Both the position numbers and the translations under genes were made by a program. From Thalassovita sp. (GTDB lineage Bacteria > Pseudomonadota > Alphaproteobacteria > Rhodobacterales > Rhodobacteraceae), in NCBI RefSeq assembly GCF_963691685.1, contig NZ_OY829290.1, forward strand, positions 3,745,501 through 3,809,500: 64,000 nt of DNA, written 5' to 3'. This document shows, piece after piece, positions 25,048-31,168 of this stretch. Position 1 is the stretch's first letter. Every line of letters begins with the position of its first letter. The notes below the pieces were generated by a model that made no database searches, had not been told where the DNA came from, and saw only the letters and a program-made list of their open reading frames with translations.

Positions 25048-26240
25048 GGCGCCACCCCAATCGCTTCCAGTTCGGCGACAGTCGCCAGGTTCACCTTCCG
25101 CAACTCGGCCCCCGTCACCAGTTCCTTGCGGGCCAGCATCAGGGCGAAGTCGCGGGGTATGTGGCTGCAGAGAGCTGGGATGCCGGAACGAATATTTTGG
25201 GCTTCACGGGCCTCGCGATCAGCCGGGGCCTGCCCAGCGCCTTGGATGGGTTTGGGATAGTCCCGCCACTTCGCGTCCTTCAGGAAGGTCTTGGCCATCA
25301 GAACGAACTTCAGGTCATTGCCCTTCTCATCGATGGCATAGCGTTTGGCTGCGGAGACGATCCATCGCTTCAGTTGCTCGCGGTCTTCACCCGAGGTATC
25401 GCCCAGCGCCACGTCGAAGGCATCCTTTGCCGCGCTCTGCTGCGCTTTTCGTGGGTAGGCGTCGAAGAACTGGCGAAAGGCCCGGTCATCCGAAATCCAT
25501 TTTTCCTCTACCGGCCCAGCGCCAGAGCAAACTCCATTTTCTGGAGTTTGCTGTGATGCCGCTTCAGGATTTGGATCAAATTTATCAATATCTAGATTTT
25601 GTGCCGCAGGCACCGCAATAGGTTCCTTAATGGTTCCATAATGGTTTGGGTGCATTTCCTGCACCTGTCGGGTGCATTTCCTGCACCTGTCAGGTGCATC
25701 TCCTGCACCCGTGCATTTCCTGCACCCCCTAGATGTTGTGTCAGGGGTGCATTTCCTGCACCCGTCAGGTGCATTTCCTGCACCTGTCAGGTGCATTTCC
25801 TGTACCTGTGCGCTTTCTGGCCCCACAACATCTTGTGTCAGGGGTGCATTTCCTGCACCCGTCAGGTGCATTTCCTGCACCCCTATGCTCTGCGACTGCT
25901 CCAGATCTCGCGGTAGGGATGCACTCTGTGCACCCCTTGACTGGACTGTCGATGCCAGCTGACTAACCCGCGGAAGGACAATCTTGTATTCATCGACATA
26001 GCCATTGTTGCAGTTGCGCTTGCCAACTTTCTCTACAAGCCCCTGCGCACTTAGGTCTTGGATGGCAGTTTGGACGGTCCGTTTACTCTTGAACTCTAGG
26101 TCTGCGGCAATTGTCGCCTTGCTGCACCAGATGCCGGTCCCGTCGTCGCTGGCAGAATCCGCCATATACAACAGAACCGACTTCATTGTCGGTGAACCGA
26201 CAACCCGCCGCTTCACGAGGGCAAACACTTCGTTGCTCAT
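25044..26240 (-). CDS. Replication initiator, lambda O-like, with origin iterons inside the gene
   Basis: 398 residues from ATG at 26240, preceded by AGGAGG, the best ribosome site in the operon. The longer frame (to 26546) overlaps an operator-bearing gap and is rejected. The N-terminal part is a winged helix (IWCSKATIAADLEFKSKRTV), as in O-type initiators. The middle (about residues 100-200) is low complexity because it encodes the iteron array. The C-terminal part (WISDDRAFRQFFDAYPRKAQ ... DRAKWRDYPKPI-like end) resembles phage replisome organiser and Rep tails. The host helicase loader would be the partner. Confidence 0.85.
   Translation of the reverse strand: MSNEVFALVKRRVVGSPTMKSVLLYMADSASDDGTGIWCSKATIAADLEFKSKRTVQTAIQDLSAQGLVEKVGKRNCNNGYVDEYKIVLPRVSQLASTVQSRGAQSASLPRDLEQSQSIGVQEMHLTGAGNAPLTQDVVGPESAQVQEMHLTGAGNAPDGCRKCTPDTTSRGCRKCTGAGDAPDRCRKCTRQVQEMHPNHYGTIKEPIAVPAAQNLDIDKFDPNPEAASQQTPENGVCSGAGPVEEKWISDDRAFRQFFDAYPRKAQQSAAKDAFDVALGDTSGEDREQLKRWIVSAAKRYAIDEKGNDLKFVLMAKTFLKDAKWRDYPKPIQGAGQAPADREAREAQNIRSGIPALCSHIPRDFALMLARKELVTGAELRKVNLATVAELEAIGVAP
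25527..25551. promoter_or_regulatory. Perfect 10-bp inverted repeat, ACTCCA-N5-TGGAGT family
   Basis: Arms GCAAACTCCA and TGGAGTTTGC with spacer TTTTC. It lies inside the initiator gene. The core recurs at 26272 and 26337 upstream of the same gene, so it is probably a protein binding site and not a chance repeat. Confidence 0.6.
25575..25600. other. AT-rich stretch beside the iterons, possible unwinding element
   Basis: The segment caaatttatcaatatctagatttt is about 80% A+T in an otherwise GC-rich gene. It lies 49 bases from the iteron array. Lambda ori has the same arrangement of iterons followed by an AT-rich element within O. Confidence 0.5.
25649..25934. repeat. Iteron array, probable phage replication origin
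   Basis: Nine copies of the 17-bp palindrome GGTGCATTTCCTGCACC (6-bp arms, 5-bp centre) start at 25649, 25671, 25693, 25710, 25746, 25768, 25790, 25843 and 25865; a tenth, degenerate copy starts at 25918. The copies at 25693, 25710 and 25790 carry one mismatch. The dominant spacing is 22 bases. Because 22 is not a multiple of three, successive copies are read in different frames, yet none contains a stop, which shows selection on DNA. The array lies inside the initiator gene, as in lambda O. Confidence 0.85.
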
Positions 26241-26271
26241 CTTTTGCCTCCTTTCCGCAAGGTGCCAGCCG

Positions 26272-26288
26272 ACTCCAGTGAATGGAGA
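26272..26288. promoter_or_regulatory. Imperfect operator-like palindrome upstream of the initiator gene
   Basis: ACTCCA-GTGAA-TGGAGA, one mismatch from the ACTCCA-N5-TGGAGT core, 32 bases before the initiator ATG. Confidence 0.45.
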
Positions 26289-26336
26289 CGGACTGGACCG
26301 TTGATTGATGTTTTGCAGGCCGGCGACTGGTAGCTG

Positions 26337-26353
26337 ACTCCATTTATTGGAGT
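26337..26353. promoter_or_regulatory. Operator-like palindrome upstream of the initiator gene
   Basis: ACTCCA-TTTAT-TGGAGT, perfect core, extending to 9 of 10 matching bases per arm (GCTGACTCCA / TGGAGTTAGC). It lies in the gap between the genes at 26389 and 25044, about 97 bases before the initiator start. Confidence 0.55.
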
Positions 26354-26388
26354 TAGCCCTCGCCAAACTTGATGGGTGACGGGTCGGG

Positions 26389-26619
26389 TCATCGGACGCC
26401 CCTCCCATCCGGCCAGTACGCCGCGGCCACGTTTGCGCCTGGAGAATGAGCGAGGTCGGCCTTGCGAATGTCATTGGTGACCTTCGAAATCGTGTGGAAT
26501 GACGCGCCTTCTTCTTTTGCGATCTGCTTCGGGCTCTGACCTGCACAGCGCTTTTGCAGCCAGCGCAGGTCCTTCTTGTCGGCGGCTCTCGATCGCAATT
26601 CGGCTTTACTGATGGTCAT
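26389..26619 (-). CDS. Small helix-turn-helix protein
   Basis: 76 residues from ATG at 26619 (GAGGTGA upstream; a GTG at 26625 is also possible). The centre is a helix-turn-helix of homeodomain/transposase type (RWLQKRCAGQSPKQIAKEEGASFHTISKVTNDIRK). It could regulate the early operon or bind the palindromes that follow it (26337 and 26272). The partner site is not known. Confidence 0.65.
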   Translation of the reverse strand: MTISKAELRSRAADKKDLRWLQKRCAGQSPKQIAKEEGASFHTISKVTNDIRKADLAHSPGANVAAAYWPDGRGVR

Positions 26620-26626
26620 GCTCACC

Positions 26627-26926
26627 TCACCTTCTTCCGACTTTTGTTAGGTTCTTGAGGTCTTCGGAATTGATGCGCCCAGCGCGCAGAGCGCTTGGCA
26701 GGAAATCCGGGTCCATGCCCGCCAATGCGCAGACGAACCGGAAATTTCGGCCGGCCCCTGCAATCCAGCGATATGCCTCTTCCTGTTCTCGCTGTTTGGT
26801 TGGCGTCACCGGGGAACTCACCGCATCAGCCACGGCCACCCAGACGACGGCCTGCCATAGCCATTCCTCTGGGCTGGTTTGCTTCAGTTGCCTGAACTCA
26901 ACGCCGAATGCGTCAGAAAGCTCCAT
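26627..26926 (-). CDS. Hypothetical phage early protein
   Basis: 99 residues from ATG at 26926; a GTG at 26929 is the alternative. A Trp-rich helical segment (EEWLWQAVVWVAVADAVSS) is followed by YRWIAGAGRNFRFVCALAGMDPDFL, a combination I associate with small conserved proteins of alphaproteobacterial phages, without known function. It ends seven bases before the next gene in the operon. Confidence 0.6.
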   Translation of the reverse strand: MELSDAFGVEFRQLKQTSPEEWLWQAVVWVAVADAVSSPVTPTKQREQEEAYRWIAGAGRNFRFVCALAGMDPDFLPSALRAGRINSEDLKNLTKVGRR

Positions 26927-27006
26927 CACTGCACACCCGCGAATGTTGCGAACTCAAGCGGGAAGTCGTTAAGGTGAGTGCATTGATTGATTGAAGGATT
27001 ATTGCC

Positions 27007-27450
27007 ATGAGATGGACAGCTGCCGCCGTCTTCATCCTTATTGGCGCCCCGGCATTCGCCAAAGACTTTGACGAGAACGCAGCGCGCCAATACTGCAAGA
27101 ACAGTTACCACTCTAACTTTGCCAAGCAGGAACGCTGCTTCGACGGCATTTTTCAGGGTTACTGGGACACCGTTCACACCCTGACCTATTTCAAAGATCC
27201 GGCGAACATGTTCGCTGACGCATTCCAAAACTGCCGGGACCGCTGGGGTATCCGTTGGGATGAGGTGCATACCTGCATCCAAACCCAGATTTCGGCAGCC
27301 CAGGCCGGAAGTCTCGCAATAAAGCGGCTCCCTGCGATGCAAGGTGCAGTGATCTTTGGAGAGTGTTGGGAAGACAGAAGTGCCGATCTGAACGAGTTCA
27401 GGGAGTGCGCAATCTTCATGGCGGACCGTTGGGAGCGCGAGAACCCCTGA
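27007..27450 (+). CDS. Exported cysteine-rich protein, possible phage moron
   Basis: 147 residues with a clear signal peptide (MRWTAAAVFILIGAPAFA, cleavage before KDF) and six cysteines in the mature part (QYCKN, ERCFD, QNCRD, HTCIQ, GECWE, RECAI), probably three disulfides. It is transcribed against the early operon and has its own ribosome site (GAAGG). This suits a moron gene expressed in the lysogen, for example one acting in the periplasm on superinfecting phage. The family is not recognised. Confidence 0.75.
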   Translation: MRWTAAAVFILIGAPAFAKDFDENAARQYCKNSYHSNFAKQERCFDGIFQGYWDTVHTLTYFKDPANMFADAFQNCRDRWGIRWDEVHTCIQTQISAAQAGSLAIKRLPAMQGAVIFGECWEDRSADLNEFRECAIFMADRWERENP

Positions 27451-27478
27451 ACGAGGGGCCCGCTGGATTGTCGCCGTC

Positions 27479-27757
27479 CTATTCATCTGCCGCCTCTGCG
27501 GCTTCGGGATCTTTGAAACTGAATGCCTCCATAGGGCAGTCAATTTCGATCTCGTCGCAAAGGATTTTTACCTTAGCGTACCAACTGGAAGGCAGTTTCT
27601 TTGCCCAAAGAGCTTGCTGAATGCTTCTCTTTCCAGGGAGATCCTTGCCCGCCGGCCAATCGGCGGGTGCTTCACCAAAAACCGCCAGGCGAACGCGCTC
27701 GCGACCGAGGCGGTTAACCAAATCGACTGCAATTGAGGGTGTAGCTCTTGTAACCAT
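27479..27757 (-). CDS. Cro/CII-like phage regulator
   Basis: 92 residues, divergent from the repressor gene with 86 bases between them. It has a compact helical segment (RSIQQALWAKKLPSSWYAKVKILCDEI) of the kind seen in Cro/CII-type regulators and an acidic tail. It is the first gene of the leftward early operon and its start lies 11 bases from a repressor operator. This suggests the lytic side of the switch. Confidence 0.7.
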   Translation of the reverse strand: MVTRATPSIAVDLVNRLGRERVRLAVFGEAPADWPAGKDLPGKRSIQQALWAKKLPSSWYAKVKILCDEIEIDCPMEAFSFKDPEAAEAADE

Positions 27758-27767
27758 ACATCCGACA

Positions 27768-27784
27768 ATCTAAATTATTTAGAT
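27768..27784. promoter_or_regulatory. Repressor operator 1, perfect palindrome
   Basis: ATCTAAATTATTTAGAT, an 8-1-8 perfect palindrome between the Cro-like and repressor genes. It is the best match of four related sites in the window. Confidence 0.8.
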
Positions 27785-27810
27785 AGAGTCAAGTGTCTGA
27801 AACTTAGATC

Positions 27811-27827
27811 GTCTAATTTTTTTAGAT
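27811..27827. promoter_or_regulatory. Repressor operator 2
   Basis: GTCTAATTTTTTTAGAT matches operator 1 at 14 of 17 positions and covers the region upstream of a TATGAT -10 box for the repressor gene. It suits autoregulation. Confidence 0.65.
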
Positions 27828-27831
27828 AAGG

Positions 27832-27837
27832 TATGAT
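27832..27837 (+). promoter_or_regulatory. -10 box of the repressor gene
   Basis: TATGAT ends seven bases before the repressor ATG (27844), so the transcript may begin at or next to the start codon. No Shine-Dalgarno sequence is visible. The -35 region is poor and overlaps operator 2. Confidence 0.5.
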
Positions 27838-27843
27838 TCGGAC

Positions 27844-28158
27844 ATGAGCATTGAATCCAAAACCGGCAAATACGCCGACATCGCAAACCGCCTACGAGCG
27901 GTCCGGGCCTATTACGACCTCAACTCAAAGGACTTCGCCGAACAGGCAGAAGTGCCATACAAGTCCTATTCTCAGTGGGAAAGCGGTCAGTTTCGCGTGT
28001 CGATTGATGGCGCAATGAAAATTGAACGACGATATGGTATTTCTTTGGATTTCATATACTTAGGAAGATTGGACACATTACCCAACAGAATTGCAACAGC
28101 ATTAGCATCCAACCCTTCGGTCAAACAAACCAGCGCATCCACTGTCATCCCCGACTGA
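27844..28158 (+). CDS. Phage repressor, Xre/CI-type helix-turn-helix protein
   Basis: 104 residues. The N-terminal HTH (DIANRLRAVRAYYDLNSKDFAEQAEVPYKSYSQWESGQFRVSIDGAMKIERRYGISLDFI, shown here only as a span of residues about 12-75) is of the Xre type. No peptidase domain follows, so induction by RecA-driven self-cleavage is not expected. It is divergent from the Cro-like gene, with two operators between them. This is the likely lysogeny repressor. The C-terminus (SVKQTSASTVIPD) is short and unstructured. Confidence 0.78.
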   Translation: MSIESKTGKYADIANRLRAVRAYYDLNSKDFAEQAEVPYKSYSQWESGQFRVSIDGAMKIERRYGISLDFIYLGRLDTLPNRIATALASNPSVKQTSASTVIPD

Positions 28159-28245
28159 CGAGCGGCATCCAGTAACTTGTCAAGCTGATCATCATTCATC
28201 TATTCAACACCCGAAAAAATCCGACTTCATGATTGCGCCTAATAG

Positions 28246-28257
28246 TTGCATATGCAA
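28246..28257. promoter_or_regulatory. Palindrome upstream of the second Xre regulator
   Basis: TTGCATATGCAA, a perfect 12-bp palindrome, with a further TATGCAA half site at 28273. The pair lies 16-49 bases before the ATG of the regulator at 28295, where an autoregulatory operator would be. Confidence 0.5.
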
Positions 28258-28294
28258 TATCTAAGATAGCTTTATGCAACATATTTGATACGAC

Positions 28295-29011
28295 ATGGCA
28301 CTCATCCATCAGAAAGTTCAGGCGATTCTTGCCGAAAAAAACTTGAACCTGAGACGCGCTGCAATCTCGTGCGGGATCAATTATCGGACTCTTCACTCCG
28401 CGATCTCAAATGAAAGAGACCTGACGTTCAGCCTCCTGGATCCGCTGACCCGTGGCCTCGGGGTTTCTCTCAGCTACTTCAGCTCTGATGTCCCCATCGA
28501 CAAGATCAAGGAACACATCCATCAAACCGGGCCCGCCTTGATCGCCATCAAAACGATCGAGGACGCCCTGACCGCCGCGCGCGAAAACGCTAAAGGCCGC
28601 CCCAACTGCAGCGACTTCCTCGACTGGTGGTATCGCAATGATGGTCGCCTTGACGAGTTCGACGGCATCAGACCCTACGTGGATCAATTCCTTCCGCCAG
28701 AACCTGACGCCGCCCTCATCAACCCAACCGAAATTGGCGAAAAAAGCTTAGCCACTAAGCACTTCGATCTACATGAAACAAGGCACCTAACCCAAACACT
28801 TGAGGGCTTCAGCTATAGCGCCAACCTTTCACTGCGATCTGCGCACATGGAAGCGCTCGAACGCGGCCAGCCAGTTGTCAGCCACCCACAATTGCACGAA
28901 CGCCTTCGCAATGGTGAAATATTTAGAAGCCAATACAGGCGCATCCTCGCACCGGTAACGCTTTCCGACGGAACCACGGGTTTGCTGAATTTCTCAGAGG
29001 ATCTCGGCTGA
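28295..29011 (+). CDS. Xre-type regulator with a unique C-terminal domain
   Basis: 238 residues. The HTH is N-terminal (LAEKNLNLRRAAISCGINYRTLHSAISNERD). The C-terminal 170 residues include a Trp-rich segment (CSDFLDWWYRNDGRLDEFDGI) and a beta-rich end (ILAPVTLSDGTTGLLNFSEDL) that may be a sensor domain. No ribosome site is seen, and a -10-like TTTGAT lies just before the ATG, so it may be leaderless. Its last 18 bases overlap the end of the convergent gene at 28994. Confidence 0.65.
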   Translation: MALIHQKVQAILAEKNLNLRRAAISCGINYRTLHSAISNERDLTFSLLDPLTRGLGVSLSYFSSDVPIDKIKEHIHQTGPALIAIKTIEDALTAARENAKGRPNCSDFLDWWYRNDGRLDEFDGIRPYVDQFLPPEPDAALINPTEIGEKSLATKHFDLHETRHLTQTLEGFSYSANLSLRSAHMEALERGQPVVSHPQLHERLRNGEIFRSQYRRILAPVTLSDGTTGLLNFSEDLG

Positions 29012-29674
29012 ACCTAGCTCCGCCTGGAAAAACTCTTCCATTTCGACTCTTGGAGTCCCCACCCACCATTCGGTTGAAGATCTTTTCGCCGGCACTGGCT
29101 CGACCCATGTCTGCGCGAACGGGACAGCTTGCGTGAATCCATGCGCAAGATCCAGGCGCGCCCGGCGATGCCGATCAGGAATGAAACCATACACCCAATC
29201 AACATCCCATTTCTGGACAGCCAATACTTGCGCCAAACGCATGAAGGCTGCCAACCGCTCGGTCTTGCCGCGCCTGTCTGACCTTAAGGCCAGCTCCCCA
29301 ATATAGCCAAGACGGCCATTCACCTTACCGAGCGAAGATGCAACCTTAGAGATAGCCTCACCTCCTTGGTGCGGATACTGATGCCGCGCAACTCGGCGAA
29401 GATATTCAGTAAACCGCTCCCGACCGAGATCCTGAAGCATAACAGCGACAACACCAATCCGGCCCTCGCCTTCTTTCAGGAACAGCCAGAATGCGCCCGC
29501 CTCAGTATGATCGACTCGTTCGATCGCAAAAGTTGGCAACTGATAGTCCCGACCAGTCTCCAGCGCCGCCTGAGGAACAGCTTCAAAATCGTAAAACATC
29601 TCCACCTGGAGCCCTTCAGCCTCCAAAAAGCTTAGGTATTTTCCTGCCACCTTAATAAGGTCCAACTCATTCAT
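28994..29674 (-). CDS. GNAT-like acyltransferase-fold protein
   Basis: 226 residues from ATG at 29674 (AAAGGTGG upstream). An upstream start at 29746 lacks a ribosome site. Residues about 120-185 look like a GNAT core: RLGYIGELALRSDRRGKTER, a long helix, WDVDWVYGFIPDRHRRARL and LAHGFTQAVP. The RGKTE loop is a weak form of the acetyl-CoA pyrophosphate loop. The substrate is unknown. The gene is divergent from 29828 and shares repressor-type operators with it. Confidence 0.5.
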   Translation of the reverse strand: MNELDLIKVAGKYLSFLEAEGLQVEMFYDFEAVPQAALETGRDYQLPTFAIERVDHTEAGAFWLFLKEGEGRIGVVAVMLQDLGRERFTEYLRRVARHQYPHQGGEAISKVASSLGKVNGRLGYIGELALRSDRRGKTERLAAFMRLAQVLAVQKWDVDWVYGFIPDRHRRARLDLAHGFTQAVPFAQTWVEPVPAKRSSTEWWVGTPRVEMEEFFQAELGSAEIL

Positions 29675-29754
29675 TTCGCCACCTTTTGTTGCATCCACAT
29701 CAGGGCTTGCGTCAGATTTTCGACGTTTACCACAATAATCGACCATGCATACTG

Positions 29755-29771
29755 ATCTAAATTTTTTAGAT
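29755..29771. promoter_or_regulatory. Repressor operator 3
   Basis: ATCTAAATTTTTTAGAT differs from operator 1 by one base. It lies in the divergent gap between 28994..29674 and 29828..30343. Confidence 0.75.
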
Positions 29772-29784
29772 TTGTGCTTTACGA

Positions 29785-29801
29785 ATCTAAATTTATTAGA
29801 A
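29785..29801. promoter_or_regulatory. Repressor operator 4
   Basis: ATCTAAATTTATTAGAA, 14 of 17 matches to operator 1, 30 bases (start to start) from operator 3. A TAGAAT -10-like box for the rightward gene overlaps its end. Confidence 0.62.
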
Positions 29802-29827
29802 TAGTGTTCCTCAAACGGAGGACACTC

Positions 29828-30343
29828 ATGGATAGTATCACAGCAATTTCCGCCACAGACATCTACCGCGACCTACGGGCAGCCGGTGCGATCTTGGAAT
29901 GGCTGAACATCGCGCATGAAGATGCGGTGATCGATCTCTGCCTGAACAGCTTCGACGCCACGCTGAGCAGCAATGAAACGACTTTGGAGTTCTCTTTGGG
30001 CAAGGTAAGCGCTCAAAGCACACTGTGTCCTGTCGGTGCGGTTTTGAACTGGTGCAACTTTGTTCTGGAATCAAACCTGCGCGACAAAGAAGCGCTGACA
30101 CGCTTCTGCACTGCTTTCGCGATGTGCCACCCCGATCAACTACAGATCCTGACATTGCATTGCGCCAAAAGCGGGATCGGCGCCATCACGCCGCCCCGCG
30201 TAGGTCAAACCCACCTGTTTGAAATCGGCATGTTCGATGTGATCGGACGCGGTGACAGCGAAGCGGCTGCCGTTCTAGACTGGCTGACCGCAGCTGGCGC
30301 TCACGTTCGCCAACCATGGCATTTCTTGAAAGCGGCAGCATGA
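29828..30343 (+). CDS. Hypothetical protein under the phage switch
   Basis: 171 residues from ATG at 29828 with CGGAGGA upstream; the longer frame covers operator 4 and is rejected. It has several cysteines (DLCLNS, TLCPVG, NWCNF, TRFCTAFAMCH, LHCAKSG). There is an internal echo between AGAILEWLN, VGAVLNWCN and AAAVLDWLTAAGAHV, which hints at repeats of a short helical unit. The family is not recognised. It heads a rightward operon that runs to about 35090. Confidence 0.6.
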   Translation: MDSITAISATDIYRDLRAAGAILEWLNIAHEDAVIDLCLNSFDATLSSNETTLEFSLGKVSAQSTLCPVGAVLNWCNFVLESNLRDKEALTRFCTAFAMCHPDQLQILTLHCAKSGIGAITPPRVGQTHLFEIGMFDVIGRGDSEAAAVLDWLTAAGAHVRQPWHFLKAAA

Positions 30344-30741
30344 GCCTGCCTTCCCCCCCCTTCCCCGTCGCGGATTGTCCCCCTCGATCCGCCGACACCC
30401 TGCCCGGCGGCGACTCCTCCTCCCCCGCCGCCGGGCCCTTATCCCCTCCCACCACTCACATGGGATGCGAGACCATGAGTCTCGCGCAGGCGCGGGCGGT
30501 TCTGGCGATGATGCCTGACCATCGCGATTGGACGATTGCCCGCGCCTGCTCAATTATTATCGCGTCGCTGAAGACGGATGCCGTCGAGCGCGCAGACGCA
30601 GAAGCTTTCGTGAAGCGCTTTTTCAGTTCACCCGAGGCGATACAATACCTCGCGCCAGAAGTGGATGCGACCGCGGCACCGGTCGCCGCGATGAATCGTG
30701 CGCTGGACCAGATCCGGAGAGCCTTCCATGTCCAAGTCTAG
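30340..30741 (+). CDS. Hypothetical protein with Pro/Ser-rich leader
   Basis: 133 residues if read from ATG at 30340, coupled to the upstream stop as ATGA. The first 40 residues are Pro/Ser/Thr-rich because of a C-run tract (30350-30450). A shorter form from 30475 (MSLAQARAVLAMMPDHRDW) contains the ordered part. That ordered part is helical (DWTIARACSIIIASLKTDAV, AMNRALDQIRRAFH). The function is unknown and the start is uncertain. Confidence 0.5.
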   Translation: MSLPSPPFPVADCPPRSADTLPGGDSSSPAAGPLSPPTTHMGCETMSLAQARAVLAMMPDHRDWTIARACSIIIASLKTDAVERADAEAFVKRFFSSPEAIQYLAPEVDATAAPVAAMNRALDQIRRAFHVQV

Positions 30742-30931
30742 CCTCCCCCATTTCGCCGAACTTCGCGACGGCAAGCTGATCGAGCAGGACGATGGCAGTA
30801 ATGCCCTTGAGATGATCGCGCCAACCCTTTTGGGCGCGATCATCCTCCTCGGTGGAATTGGCCTGTTCTGGGTGGCTGTGTGCTGGCCAGCAGCGGCCAT
30901 ACCTCTCTTGGAGGTGCCCCATGGCTTCTGA
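30728..30931 (+). CDS. Small membrane protein
   Basis: 67 residues from ATG at 30728, with GGAGAG six bases upstream. A soluble N-terminus (MSKSSLPHFAELRDGKL) is followed by a hydrophobic segment at about 30-55 (LGAIILLGGIGLFWVAVCWPA). The start overlaps the previous gene. It is a probable phage-encoded inner membrane peptide of unknown role. Confidence 0.6.
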   Translation: MSKSSLPHFAELRDGKLIEQDDGSNALEMIAPTLLGAIILLGGIGLFWVAVCWPAAAIPLLEVPHGF

Positions 30932-31109
30932 GGTGACACTGGATCGGCTTCAGGCAGCGCAGCTGACTGTCGCGCATCTGATTGAGAAAGACGAAATCTA
31001 TTTGCCGATATTCGAACGCTTAGAGCGCGAGATTGCCGCGCTGGAGCGGCCAGAACCAAGCGCTTTGGATCGCGCCCGCGCCCTCGCTGCGCAATCCCGA
31101 TCAGCCTGA
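30921..31109 (+). CDS. Small hypothetical protein
   Basis: 62 residues from ATG at 30921, with GGAGGTG four bases upstream, overlapping the membrane protein gene by 11 bases. Almost wholly helical and charged (LIEKDEIYLPIFERLEREIA ... DRARALAAQSRSA). The family is not known. Confidence 0.55.
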   Translation: MASEVTLDRLQAAQLTVAHLIEKDEIYLPIFERLEREIAALERPEPSALDRARALAAQSRSA

Positions 31110-31168
31110 CAGATCACCGGCCAGCCGCCCTTGGCTGCCCCGTGATCTGTTTATTGAAGGAAAAAACG

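Noticed and set aside
25649..25934. The regular repeats look like a CRISPR array
   Set aside because: The repeat is 17 bases, the intervals are mostly 5 bases, the repeats lie inside an initiator gene, and no cas genes are near. An iteron array explains them.
26926..27543. A 205-codon minus-strand frame opposite the secreted protein gene
   Set aside because: The plus strand has a signal peptide, ribosome site and cysteine pattern; the minus frame has none and overlaps the Cro-like gene end.
27987..28199. 70-codon minus-strand frame opposite the repressor
   Set aside because: It lies mostly within the repressor gene and has no own ribosome site; helical look is not enough.
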